From Anaerolineae bacterium (GTDB taxonomy: Bacteria; Chloroflexota; Anaerolineae; Anaerolineales; UBA4823): a stretch of 64,000 nt of DNA. The stretch lies in the NCBI GenBank assembly GCA_003327455.1, contig QOQU01000001.1, positions 124,001 to 188,000 on the forward strand, read 5' to 3'. The position numbers and the translations under genes are program-made. The notes beneath the pieces are model-generated. The model was not told where the DNA came from, ran no database searches, and worked only from the letters and a program-made list of their open reading frames with translations. Below, piece by piece: positions 23,202 through 33,700 of this stretch (positions are counted from its first letter, which is position 1; every line of letters begins with the position of its first letter).

Positions 23202-24344
23202 ATGAAATCGCGCCGTGAGCATATTCTTTTGGTCGAGAATAACGCCTCCATCAGCGATCGCATTGCCCGCCAGTCCCTCCGCCCCCTGGGGTATCAGGTT
23301 GACATCGTCCTCCATGCTTCTGCCGCGCTCCAGGAGATAAACCGCATTCAGCCCGATCTGATTATTGCCAATCTCAACCTGCCCGGTCTTTCGGGTAAGG
23401 ACTTGCTGGTTGCCGTGCAATCGCAAGGCTACGAGATTCCCTTCATTGTCCTTGCGGAAGAAACCAAAGAGGGCGACATCCTGCAAGCCTTTCGTCTCGG
23501 CGCAGCCGACTTCCTGAGCTGGCCGGCTCAGGAGACGGAAATTGTCACCACGGTCGAACGAGTCTTGAAAAATGTACGCGCCCAGCAAGAACGGCAGGCG
23601 TTGGTCAATCAGCTATCCCGCCTGAATCAGGAACTCGAAAAAAAGATCAACGATCTGACAACTCTGATCAACGCCGGCAAGGCAATTACTGCCCTGACCG
23701 ATCCAAAGCAACTAATAGAAACCGCCTTAGAGAATTGTGTCTTTTTGAGCAGCGCCGATCGGGGTCTGGTTATCCTGCGGGCGGAGCGAGGGCGAGCATA
23801 TACCTTACGCGCTGCTCTTCACTGCCCGGCTGAGATTAAGCCCATGTTGAATAAAACCTGGGACGACGGCGTTTCCAGCCTGGTTGCCGAATCGGGAGAA
23901 CCGCTCTCCATTCACGGCGAGCCGCTCAAGCCTTTCATTCTATCGAAATATGGCAACTCTGCCTTAATTCTGCCGCTCAAAGTCAAGCATGAGGTGCTGG
24001 GGATGTTTATTCTACTGAAAAAGCAAGCCCAGCCGTTTGAGCCGCATGCCCAATCGCTTGCCGAGGCAGTGGTTGACTATACGGGCATTGCCCTGATGAA
24101 TCTGCAACTTATCCGCACCGTTGAAAAACGTTTGCTTCAGTCTTACCCGGAACAACAAAACCAGAAACTCAAACGACAACTGCTCTCCATCCTTGAGAAA
24201 GCACAAACCGCTCAAACGGCGTTGAGCGAACTCCTGGCAGAAGAAGGCGCTCTGCTGACTGCCCGCCAGAGACAATGGATTTTGAATGTTCGCGATCAAT
24301 TGCTCCAGATTCAAGAGGCGCTTTCGAAAGCAAATACCTCTTGA
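23202..24344 (+). CDS. Pseudo-receiver/GAF sensory protein
   Basis: A 380-residue soluble protein: receiver-like domain (1-125), coiled coil (about 125-160), GAF domain (about 165-305) and a helical C-terminal tail (310-380). The receiver cannot be phosphorylated normally: the acid pair is E12-N13, the acceptor Asp is N57 (IIANLNLPG), and the conserved Lys before the last helix is replaced by Trp (FLSWPAQ). It therefore probably acts as a protein-interaction module. A TATGAT box lies only seven bases before the ATG, so the mRNA may be leaderless. The histidine kinase gene follows after 45 bases. Confidence 0.85.
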   Translation: MKSRREHILLVENNASISDRIARQSLRPLGYQVDIVLHASAALQEINRIQPDLIIANLNLPGLSGKDLLVAVQSQGYEIPFIVLAEETKEGDILQAFRLGAADFLSWPAQETEIVTTVERVLKNVRAQQERQALVNQLSRLNQELEKKINDLTTLINAGKAITALTDPKQLIETALENCVFLSSADRGLVILRAERGRAYTLRAALHCPAEIKPMLNKTWDDGVSSLVAESGEPLSIHGEPLKPFILSKYGNSALILPLKVKHEVLGMFILLKKQAQPFEPHAQSLAEAVVDYTGIALMNLQLIRTVEKRLLQSYPEQQNQKLKRQLLSILEKAQTAQTALSELLAEEGALLTARQRQWILNVRDQLLQIQEALSKANTS

Positions 24345-24389
24345 GCGTTCCACCCAACCTGGGATATTTCTTGCATCCAGAGAACAATC

Positions 24390-26312
24390 ATGGTTCGATC
24401 AAAGCTCATTGCCCTCTTCATAGCGGATGACTCTACAGCCAATCGCTTAACCGTGCAGATTCTCCAGCCGGCTGGCTACCAGGTGGAACGGCTGAGAGAA
24501 GAAAACCAGCTTAAACCCCGCCTGCAAATCGAACTGCCGAACGCTTTGATAGTGGATGACTCCCTTTCCAGTAAAACCTTTCGGTCTCTTTGTAAAGATT
24601 TTCCTGTTTTGCCGATCATTTACTACACGGCACAGGCTACGCCCGAGGAAATCCTGCGCCGCTATCAAGACGGATTTCAGGCGGTGCTGACGGCCCAGAA
24701 CGACCAGGTGCAAACGCTCTTGACCGTCAACCGCGCTGTCCAGCGCCAGGAAGACTGGCAGAAATGGTTGCAATTCGAGCATAAACGGCACACTCAATCG
24801 CTCGAGCAACGCGTGGAAGACCTGGAACGCTTACATCGCATTGGAGGTAAAATTTCAGCTTCTTTACACCTGGATCAGGTACTGAAAGAAGTGGTGATTG
24901 CTGCGGTTGAATTGACCGATGCCGAAGAAGGCAATCTGATGCTCTTAGACCAGGAGAGCGGAAATTTGATCTTGCGCGCTGCTCACTCGGTAGGACAACA
25001 GAAAACCGACATCTTACGCATTCCGATTTATGATACGTTGCTGGGCGAAGTCATCCGCACCCGAAAAGCGGTGATCTTGAGCGGCGGCGAACTGACCAAA
25101 ATCAAAACCGCTTTTCTGGTTCGCGCCCTCATTTATGTTCCCTTGATGATGGGCGATCAATCCATCGGTGTCCTGGGAATCTACAATCGCCAGCGCGAGC
25201 AACCCTTTTCAGAGTATCACCTGATGCTGCTCGAAGCGCTTGCTGATTATGCAGCCATTGCCATTCAAAACGCCCATTACTACACCGCTAACGAGCGCGA
25301 ACGCCAGAAATACCATACGATTCTCACCAACGTGCGCGATGGCGTTCTGGTACTGGATTCAGAGCGGCGAATTTTATTGATCAATGAGGCCTGTCAGAAC
25401 GCCTTTGGGCTGCAAGAGCAAGATTGTTTAGGCAAAACCATCGATCAGGTGATTTCCAACCAGGACTTGATCTTGATGCTGAGACAATCTCCTTCTCAGT
25501 GGGCAAAAGGAGGCGAGATCCGTCTCGATGACGGACGCATCTGGAATTGTCAGTTAACTCCGATTCCAGAGGTCGGTCTTGCCATTACCATGCACGATAT
25601 TACCCATCTCAAAGAGTTGGATCGGGTCAAGTCGGAATTTGTCAGTGCCGTCTCTCACGACCTGCGCTCGCCGTTGACAGCCATCCTTGGATACTCTGAG
25701 TTGATCGGGCGGGTAGGGCCGCTCAATGAGCGCCAGCGGGAGTTTATCCGGCGCGTTCAGACAAGCGTGCAGGGGATCACGGCTTTGATCAGTGACCTCC
25801 TCGACCTTGGGCGCATCGAAGCCGGGCTGGATGCCCGCAAAGAACTGATCGATTTACGCCCACTGATCCGCCAGAGCCTCGAAAATCTCAACAGCTTCCT
25901 TACCGAAAAGGGGCAAAAGCTCGAAATGGAGATTTCCCCTTCCACACCGCTTATCTGGGGAAATCCCGTTCGGATTCAACAAATGATAACCAACTTAGTC
26001 AACAATGCGATTAAGTACACACCCAAAGGAGGGAAGCTGGGCGTGCGCTCACGGCAAGAAGACGGGCAGGCGGTCTTGCAGGTTTGGGATCAGGGAGTGG
26101 GGATTCCGCCCGCTGAGCAGCCGTATATCTTCGATAAGTTCTATCGGGCGAGCAATTTGCCGGAGGACGCTGGCGGCACAGGCTTGGGTCTGACGATCGT
26201 GAAATCAATTGTTGAAGATCATCAGGGGCGAATTTGGGTGGAATCCACGCCGGGACAGGGAACAACCTTCACAATCGTTTTGCCGGCCGCTGAAATTGGT
26301 GAGAGCGGATAG
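24390..26312 (+). CDS. Receiver-GAF-PAS histidine kinase
   Basis: A 640-residue cytoplasmic sensor kinase. In order: receiver-like domain (1-120) keeping D13, D14 and D57 but without an evident Lys, coiled coil, GAF (about 155-298), PAS (about 305-405), HisKA with the phosphorylated H423 in SAVSHDLRSPL, and HATPase_c (N box NLVNNAIKYTPKGG, G1 DQGVGIPP, F box, G2 GGTGLGLTIVK). It has no membrane segment. Its partner regulator is not obvious; the preceding pseudo-receiver protein is the nearest candidate for a complex. Confidence 0.92.
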   Translation: MVRSKLIALFIADDSTANRLTVQILQPAGYQVERLREENQLKPRLQIELPNALIVDDSLSSKTFRSLCKDFPVLPIIYYTAQATPEEILRRYQDGFQAVLTAQNDQVQTLLTVNRAVQRQEDWQKWLQFEHKRHTQSLEQRVEDLERLHRIGGKISASLHLDQVLKEVVIAAVELTDAEEGNLMLLDQESGNLILRAAHSVGQQKTDILRIPIYDTLLGEVIRTRKAVILSGGELTKIKTAFLVRALIYVPLMMGDQSIGVLGIYNRQREQPFSEYHLMLLEALADYAAIAIQNAHYYTANERERQKYHTILTNVRDGVLVLDSERRILLINEACQNAFGLQEQDCLGKTIDQVISNQDLILMLRQSPSQWAKGGEIRLDDGRIWNCQLTPIPEVGLAITMHDITHLKELDRVKSEFVSAVSHDLRSPLTAILGYSELIGRVGPLNERQREFIRRVQTSVQGITALISDLLDLGRIEAGLDARKELIDLRPLIRQSLENLNSFLTEKGQKLEMEISPSTPLIWGNPVRIQQMITNLVNNAIKYTPKGGKLGVRSRQEDGQAVLQVWDQGVGIPPAEQPYIFDKFYRASNLPEDAGGTGLGLTIVKSIVEDHQGRIWVESTPGQGTTFTIVLPAAEIGESG

Positions 26313-26367
26313 CCTGGCACTTTGGCTTTCGGGAGTCGGATACCAACCCCCTGAAAATGTTTTAAGT

Positions 26368-28143
26368 TCATAGAGGCCAGATCAACGGCACCAGTAAAAT
26401 GGCGATCCCAAAAATAAACAGGGTTAGCAAGAAGCCTACTTTGATAAAATCAAAAAAACGATAATGACCCAGGCCATACACCATCAGACATGCCGGCTCC
26501 AGAGGAGTAATGAATGAGGCGCTGGCGCCGACTGCAATCATGACGGCAAAGGCACGCGGATTCAAGCCCAGTTGCAGCGCTGTCTGGATCGCCACGGGTA
26601 AGACAACCGCCGCCGCAGCTTGATTGGACATCGGTTGAGTTAGCAGCATCGCCAGGAAGAAAAATCCGCTCAATAACCACACAGGATTCGCATCTCCAAC
26701 CCATTTGACCAGTTGCTGGGCTAAAAACGCGGCCGTCCCGCTTTTTTCCATTGCTACCCCTAAAGCCAGCATACTGCCAATCAGGATAACCACTTTCCAT
26801 TCCACTTCTCGGTAAGCTTCTTCGGGGGTGATACAGCGGGTGAGAAAAGCCAGGATCGTCCCACTCAGAATGGCGACAGAAAGCGGCACCAATCCGAGAC
26901 CGGCTGTAAGCAAAACGCCGCCGAATATCAACAGGCTCAAACGAGTGCGCCGCGTGTCAATCTGACGTTCTTTGACCGGATTGAGAATGCGCAGAAAAAA
27001 GTTATTCTCCAAAGCTGCGATTGCCTCCGCATCGCCCTGGATCAGGAGCACATCCCCCAGACGCAGGACAATTTGACTTAACTTTTGGGTTAATGTCTCT
27101 TCCTGGCGGTGGATTGCCAGGACGTTGACCCCAAAGCGGCTGCGCAAATTTGCTCCACGCAACGTACGCCCAATCAAATAAGAGCGCGGCAGGATAATCG
27201 CTTCGTACAAACGCATCTCCAACTGGTCTAGCTCATGATTAGAAAAGGCGGCTTGAGGCGCCAGTTCCAGCCCGCTGGCGTCTTTGATATTCAAAATCTG
27301 GTCGCGGGTGGCTTCGACAAGCAGGATATCGTTGGCATGAATGGTCTGATAGGCATCTGGTGCGGTGATTTGCTGATTACCACGCAAGATCGCCACCACA
27401 TTTATATCGAGTTGAGCGCCAATGTTGGCTTCGCCAAAAGTTTTTCCCACCAGCGGTGACTCTGGCGGGACGATGATCTCGGTCAGATACGAACGTAAAC
27501 CAAATTCCTCGCTCAAGCGGCGGGGGACTTCGCGTTGGGGGATTAAGCGAATTCCCACAAACCCCATGTACAGCAAGCCGATCAACACAATCGGTAAACC
27601 GAGCGGGGTCAATTCAAAGATTCCTAAAGCGGGCAAATCATACTGACGCAAGAAACCGCTGACAACAATGTTGGTCGAAGAGGCAATTAAAGAGACCGAG
27701 CTGGCGAGGATAGCGGCGTAGGCAATTGGCATCAGGACTTTTGATAAGGCGGTGTTGGTGCGCCTGGCGATGCTGCTGGCGATCGGGATGAAAAGCGCTG
27801 TGGCAGCCGTGTTGCTGATAAAGCTACTGACGGTTGAGACGATTCCCATGAGGATTAAGGTGAGCTGGATGGAGTCGCCGTGCACTTTTGCCAGTAAGCG
27901 GAGGTTGATCAGTTCGATCACGCCATTGCGCACCAGCGATGCCGTCAGGATTAATAAGCCAACAATGATCACAATCGTCTCGCTGCCAAAGCCAAGAAAA
28001 GCTTCATCCAGAGGTAAAACCCCACCGACGATCAGGCTGAGCAGAACCGTTAAGGCGATGACATCGATCGCAAAGATTTCGAGGGAAAATAAAACGATGG
28101 CAGCGATAATGACGACAATTAAGTATAAATGATGAAACTCCAT
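26368..28143 (-). CDS. SLC13-type permease with two TrkA-C (RCK_C) domains
   Basis: A 591-residue membrane protein with about ten to twelve segments split by a central cytoplasmic insert (about 205-400) made of two RCK_C domains (LTEIIVPPESPLVGKTFGEA and AIILPRSYLIGRTLRGANL). The SFISNTAATALFIPIA and TQPMSNQAAAAVVLPVA re-entrant segments are typical of the SLC13/DASS sulfate, phosphate or dicarboxylate carriers. Sulfate is plausible given the cysteine genes, but not shown. ATG at 28143 is chosen: GGGAGAGG lies five bases upstream, while the start at 28170 would swallow it. Confidence 0.88.
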   Translation of the reverse strand: MEFHHLYLIVVIIAAIVLFSLEIFAIDVIALTVLLSLIVGGVLPLDEAFLGFGSETIVIIVGLLILTASLVRNGVIELINLRLLAKVHGDSIQLTLILMGIVSTVSSFISNTAATALFIPIASSIARRTNTALSKVLMPIAYAAILASSVSLIASSTNIVVSGFLRQYDLPALGIFELTPLGLPIVLIGLLYMGFVGIRLIPQREVPRRLSEEFGLRSYLTEIIVPPESPLVGKTFGEANIGAQLDINVVAILRGNQQITAPDAYQTIHANDILLVEATRDQILNIKDASGLELAPQAAFSNHELDQLEMRLYEAIILPRSYLIGRTLRGANLRSRFGVNVLAIHRQEETLTQKLSQIVLRLGDVLLIQGDAEAIAALENNFFLRILNPVKERQIDTRRTRLSLLIFGGVLLTAGLGLVPLSVAILSGTILAFLTRCITPEEAYREVEWKVVILIGSMLALGVAMEKSGTAAFLAQQLVKWVGDANPVWLLSGFFFLAMLLTQPMSNQAAAAVVLPVAIQTALQLGLNPRAFAVMIAVGASASFITPLEPACLMVYGLGHYRFFDFIKVGFLLTLFIFGIAILLVPLIWPL

Positions 28144-28265
28144 GAAACCTCTCCCAAAACTGAATGCCATTTTACCATGTTCATCCTCGCAAAGATGTCT
28201 TGTCTGCTCTTGCAGCTTGATGTATCATTCAGGTATTCATCTTCGCAGATTGGGATACAGAACTT

Positions 28266-30680
28266 TTGGAAGAACCCACTGTTCTTGATTATGTAAAATC
28301 GCTTCTTAAAGATTGGCGGCGATTGCCCACCCGGCTGCAAGAGATCACCCAATCCAGGTCACCTGACACAGCAGGCGAGGGTGGTACTGTTGTGCCAGCG
28401 GATGGGGTAACAAAGGCACACCTTGCGGAGTCGCCGGCTCAATCTGAGGCAGCGCCGAGCGAAACAACCACTGCGCCGTTGCCTGCCCGAAGCCAATCTT
28501 TGTCGGTGGAGTCGACCTCATTCGATGTGCCCGCCAGGGAATTTCAAGCGGTCTCCCAGCCGCTTTCGCGGACAGCGCGTTTGGCAATCTTAAGCAGCTT
28601 ATCCAGCCTGATCCTGGCTTTGTTTGCTCAACTCGCGCTGGAGCCACCCAACCCAAATGCCAGCCTGGGCGTGTTTTTATATGGGGTTGCGGCGATTGTG
28701 TTGTTGTTTGCTAGCCTGAGATCGTATCTTGTGCTGCCGGGGCTGTTCGGTGAGGCGATTCACCCACCCTCGACTCTGCTCCCACAGGGAGCGGGGAGAG
28801 AACCATCCCCTCCAGCCACTCTCGTCGAGGGAGAAGCGAAAAAGTCCCTGCCATTTGCAGACTCTGAGGTGGAGTGGGATTTTCGTCTGCACTTAACTGC
28901 TTTTGGTGGTGGATTGGTCAGTGCGGCGCTGGCTTTTCTAACCTTTGGTGGAGGAGATTTCACGCCACTAAATCTCACCCTGTGGACAATCGCAATCTTG
29001 CTCACGGTGCGCGCCTTTTACCCCCTGCACATCTTGCGTTTGGAGTGGCTAAGCAGATTAATCCGCTGGCTTCAAAAGGGTGAATGGCAGGTGCAAATTA
29101 ACCGCTGGATGGTGTTGTGGTTTCTAACTGCCCTGGTGCTCTTGTTTTTCCGTTTTTATCGGCTGGCTGAGGTGCCACCGGAGATGGTCAGCGATCACGC
29201 CGAGAAGTTGCTCGATGTGGCGGATGTGCTGGATGGTAAATGGCATATTTTCTATCCCCGCAATACGGGTCGAGAGGCATTCCAAATGTTCCTCACCGCA
29301 GCCATGGCAGAGCTCTTTGGCACCGGTTTGAGTTTTCTGAGTCTGAAGCTGGGCACGACCATTGCCGGACTGATGACCCTGGTTTATCTCTACCTCTTGG
29401 GCAAGGAAATTGCAAACCGCCGCGTCGGGCTGTTTGCCATGACGTTGGGGGGAGTGTCGTACTGGTTGAATGTCATCACCCGAGTTGGGTTGCGCTTTAG
29501 CCTCTACCCCCTGTTTGTCGCGCCAACCCTGTACTATCTGATCCGCGCCTTGCGCCGCCCAAACGCCAAAGACTTTATTTTGTGCGGCTTCTTTTTGGGG
29601 CTGGGGTTGCATGGTTATTCCCCCTTTCGCGTTGTTCCGCTGGTGGTACTGGCTGCCGTTGCCTTAGCCCTCATCCATCGCACCACACCGCAACACCGCC
29701 GCGCCCTGCTGATTGGCTTAATGATCATTGTGATGATCTCCCTGATTGTCTTTTTGCCCTTGCTACGCTACACGCTCCAAAATCCAGAGATGTTTTTCTA
29801 TCGCGGTTTGACCCGCTTAACCGATATTGAAAAGCCGCTTGACCGTCCTGCCGTTCAAATCTTCTTCAACAATCTGTGGAGAGCCTTGATCATGTTCTTC
29901 TGGGATAATGGCAACGTATGGGTTGTTTCAATTCCCGGGCGGCCTGCTTTGAGTGTGGTATCTGCTGCCTTGTTTTTCCTCGGCAGCTTGCTGGTGCTGA
30001 TGCGCTACCTGCGGCGCTTTGCCTGGCAGGACCTCTTCCTGCTCGTCTCCATTCCCTTGCTTCTGCTGCCATCGGTCCTTTCTCTGGCCTTCCCGGATGA
30101 GAATCCGATCTTGAATCGCACCTCTGGGGCGATCATTCCGGTTTTTATCCTCGCTGCTCTCGCTCTCGAAGCCCTGATTCGCCCCTTTGAGGTTGCTTTT
30201 CGCAGCGGCTGGCGACGCTCTCTGGGGTGGTTGCTGGCGTTCTGTCTGCTGGGATTGAGTATGGGGCAGGATTATGATCTGGTATTCCGCCAGTACTATA
30301 CCCAATATGCACAATCGGCCTGGAATACCAGTCAGATGGGGAAAATCATTCATCAATTTGCCAGCACCATTGGCACGCCAGACACCGCCTGGGTGGTTGC
30401 CTATCCGTATTGGGTGGATACTCGCCTGGTTGGCATCAATGCTGGCTTTCCTCTCAAAGATTATGCGATCTGGCCAGATCAACTCGAAGAGACTCTGGCT
30501 TATGAAGGTCCCAAACTCTTTATTGTCAAACCGGAAGATTCGGCTGGCATTGAGGCTTTACAACGCCTTTACCCCTCGGGCAGCTGGCAGGAACAACGCT
30601 CCCCATGGGAGGGGAAAAATTTCTATATTTACTTTGTGCCACCCACTACAACGCTCATGCCGGGAGAGTCGAATCCATAA
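28266..30680 (+). CDS. GT-C fold glycosyltransferase (GT39/ArnT-like) membrane protein
   Basis: An 804-residue protein with about a 65-residue variable N-terminal tail, then roughly a dozen membrane segments. EVPPEMVSDHAEKLLD after the first extracellular turn gives the acidic pair, and REAFQMFLTAAMAELFG gives the second-loop motif of polyprenyl-phosphate-dependent (PMT_2/ArnT) glycosyltransferases. It would transfer a lipid-linked sugar outside the membrane. The start appears to be TTG with no strong ribosome site. Residues about 160-190 (PPSTLLPQGAGREPSPPATLVEGEA) look like a decayed copy of the GC-rich palindromic element. First of four adjacent GT-C-like genes. Confidence 0.78.
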   Translation: MEEPTVLDYVKSLLKDWRRLPTRLQEITQSRSPDTAGEGGTVVPADGVTKAHLAESPAQSEAAPSETTTAPLPARSQSLSVESTSFDVPAREFQAVSQPLSRTARLAILSSLSSLILALFAQLALEPPNPNASLGVFLYGVAAIVLLFASLRSYLVLPGLFGEAIHPPSTLLPQGAGREPSPPATLVEGEAKKSLPFADSEVEWDFRLHLTAFGGGLVSAALAFLTFGGGDFTPLNLTLWTIAILLTVRAFYPLHILRLEWLSRLIRWLQKGEWQVQINRWMVLWFLTALVLLFFRFYRLAEVPPEMVSDHAEKLLDVADVLDGKWHIFYPRNTGREAFQMFLTAAMAELFGTGLSFLSLKLGTTIAGLMTLVYLYLLGKEIANRRVGLFAMTLGGVSYWLNVITRVGLRFSLYPLFVAPTLYYLIRALRRPNAKDFILCGFFLGLGLHGYSPFRVVPLVVLAAVALALIHRTTPQHRRALLIGLMIIVMISLIVFLPLLRYTLQNPEMFFYRGLTRLTDIEKPLDRPAVQIFFNNLWRALIMFFWDNGNVWVVSIPGRPALSVVSAALFFLGSLLVLMRYLRRFAWQDLFLLVSIPLLLLPSVLSLAFPDENPILNRTSGAIIPVFILAALALEALIRPFEVAFRSGWRRSLGWLLAFCLLGLSMGQDYDLVFRQYYTQYAQSAWNTSQMGKIIHQFASTIGTPDTAWVVAYPYWVDTRLVGINAGFPLKDYAIWPDQLEETLAYEGPKLFIVKPEDSAGIEALQRLYPSGSWQEQRSPWEGKNFYIYFVPPTTTLMPGESNP

Positions 30681-30722
30681 CCTCGGACTTTGACCTTATT
30701 CTCACAGTGTTATCATAACGCT

Positions 30723-33700
30723 ATGACAAAGTTCTTCAACCGCCATTCATCTCCTCTGTCTGTCTGGCTTTACTGGTTTGGTCTGATTGTGATCGTGGGG
30801 GCTGCCGCCTATTTCCGCTTTATCGGCATCGATTGGGGAGAAGAACAATATCTCCACCCGGACGAACGCTTTCTGGTTTGGGTTGGGTCGGATATTGCCC
30901 CGGTCAAAAGCCTGAGCGAATATTTCAATACCGCCACCTCTTCACTGAATCCGCACAATCGCGGCCATGGTTTCTTTGTTTATGGCACTTTGCCGATGTT
31001 CCTGGCGCGTTATCTGGTCGAAAGCATCTATGGACATTCGGGTTTTCGCGAGATGCTTACGGTTGGTCGCCCACTATCGGCAATTTTTGATTTGATGACC
31101 TTATGTTTGATAGCAGCCACTGCCAGGCTTTTATTTGGGCGAGAGGTGAGTTTGCTGGCGGCAGCATTTTACGGCCTGGCTGTCTTGCCAATTCAGCTTT
31201 CCCACTTTTTTAAGGAAGATACCTTCCTGAATTTCTTTATTTTTCTGGGGGTGTATTTTGCAGTACGGGTTGTGGAGGACGCCCTCACCCCCGACCCCTC
31301 TCCCACAGGGCGAGAGGAAGACACCCTCACCCCCGACCCCTCTCCCACAGGGCGAGGGGAGACACCCTCACCCCCGGCCCCTCTCCCCCTTGGGGGAGAG
31401 GGGAGATGGAGTCTCCTCTCCCTTAGGGAGAGAGTTAGGGTGAGGGATGACGTCGATGCCTCATCTGTAGCCCTCACCTCCAGCCCCTCTCCTATAGAGC
31501 GCAGGTGGAGTGAATGGCTGCGCTCGCCGCTCTTCCTGACCAGCCTGGCTTTCGGATTCAGTTTTGGATGTGCCATGGCTTCCAAGCTAACCGCCTATCC
31601 GCTGGCATTTTTGCTTCCACTGGCGTTTGGGCTGCGCTATTGGAAAGCCCATCGCCAGGGAGGACAGGCGCAAACTCAGGCGGCGTTCTGGAATCAGGCG
31701 CTGTTGTGTCTGGTCGCCGCGGGAGTGGTGAGCATCCTGACCTTTAGGGTTTTTCAGCCTTATGCATTCGCCGGGCCTGGCTTTTTCGGCGTTAAACCAA
31801 ATCCGGCCTGGGTGGCAAACATCCGTGAACAACGCAACCAGAGCGCCGGCGATGTCGATTTCCCACCTGCCTTGCAATGGGCACGCCGCCCGCGCTGGTT
31901 TTCATGGCAAAATCTGACCGTTTGGGGGCTGGGTTTGCCGTTGGGTCTTTTAGCCTGGGTGGGCTTTCTCTGGATGGGATGGCGGCTGTTCAAGGGCGAG
32001 ATCGGTGCATCTGGTGTATTATGGGGTTGGACAGCATTTTATTTCACCTGGCAATCCTTGCAACCCAACCCAACCATGCGCTATCAGTTGCCCTCCTATC
32101 CCGGCTTGACCATTCTGGCAGCCTGGGCAATCCTGGTGCTCTGGCAAAGCCGTAAAAACGGACAAACGATGCAAACCCCCTTCTGGCGAAGGGAGAAACT
32201 GCGTCGCAGCGTTGCCCTCAGCCTGGCTTTTCTGGTGCTTGGGTTGACCTTCTTGTGGGCATTTGCCTTTACCCGCATTTACACCCGTCCGGTGACACGC
32301 GTCGCGGCTTCACGCTGGATTTACCAGAATGTGCCCGCGCCAATCCACGTGAGCATTCGACAGGAAGATGGCTCGCTTTACCGACAACCTGTGCCGTTTC
32401 CTTACGACAATCTCATCACCACCACTACCCCCTACCGTACCATCTTCAACGCTGCCGTCAGCGGGAGCATTGAGCAAATCACCCTCGCGCATGTGCGGGA
32501 TATTATCGACTTGCGCCAGGAAAAAATCCTGACCCTCAGTCTTGCCAAAGCCACCCAGCCTGAAACGAGCTGGAGCGCCACGGTACAGAGCGATTTTTTG
32601 TCCGTCTCCGACCGACGCGGCGAAAGTGCAACCTTCGATTTTTCACCACCGATTGTGATTGAAAAAGGTCAGCAAGTTCAGCTTACCCTCTCCCTGCAAG
32701 CTGATCCTTCGGTAGCCATCGCCATTGCTGGAGCTGCCCCAGCCAACGAAAGCTCCTGGGATGACGGCTTGCCCTTGCGTCTGGATGGTTATGATGGCTA
32801 TGGAGGCATCTATCAGCGCGATCTGGTGTTCGAGATGTATTGGGACGATAACCCCGAAAAGCTGGCGCGTTTCCTTTCCATTCTCGATCAGGCGGATTAC
32901 ATTTTTATTTCTTCGAATCGCCAGTGGGGCACCGTGCCGCGCGTACCAGAACGTTATCCGCTTTCCACCACCTATTATCGCTTGCTGATCGGCTGTCCAG
33001 ACGATAAAGATGTGATCTGGTGTTACAACGTTGCCCAACCCGGCAAATTTCAGGGACAATTGGGCTTTGAGTTGGTGCAGGTCTTTGAGTCGTTTCCCAA
33101 CCTGGGCAACTGGCGGATCAACGATCAGTTTGCCGAGGAAGCCTTCACGGTTTATGACCATCCGAAGGTGTTGATCTTCCGCAAACGGGAAGATTACGAC
33201 TCCTTGAGTGTACGACGACTGCTCACCGCAGTGGATCTTTCAAAGGTGATCCATCTCACCCCCCGCCAGGCTTCCAAATTCCCGGGGTTATTGCTCCTGC
33301 CACCCGATCGCCTGCGGGAACAACAAAGCGGTGGTACCTGGTCGGAGCTATTCGACCGCAATGCGTTGCACAATCGCAATCAAGCGGTTGCGGTTTTCGT
33401 CTGGTACTTAACCCTCAGCCTTTTAGGATGGATTGTCTATCCTCTGACCCGCCTGGTCTTTGCCGGTCTGGATGATCGCGGTTATCCTCTGTCGCGCACC
33501 TTCGGCTTGCTTTTGCTCTCCTATTTCGTCTGGCTGTTGGGTTCGGTGCGGGTGCCGTTTCAGCGTTTGACGATCAGCGCCGTCTTTGGGGCACTGCTAT
33601 TCATCTCAATCGCTTTTGCCCTGCTCGACTGGCAGGGTTTGCGGCAAGAATTTCGTCAACGGAAAAAACAGTTCCTCTGGGTGGAAATCCTCTTTCTGGC

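Noticed and set aside
31193-31585. Minus-strand open frame over the palindromic elements in the DUF2298 gene (and similar frames at 36985-37404 and 37564-38043)
   Set aside because: Palindromic GC-rich repeats are open in several frames; the plus-strand frame is continuous with conserved membrane domains.
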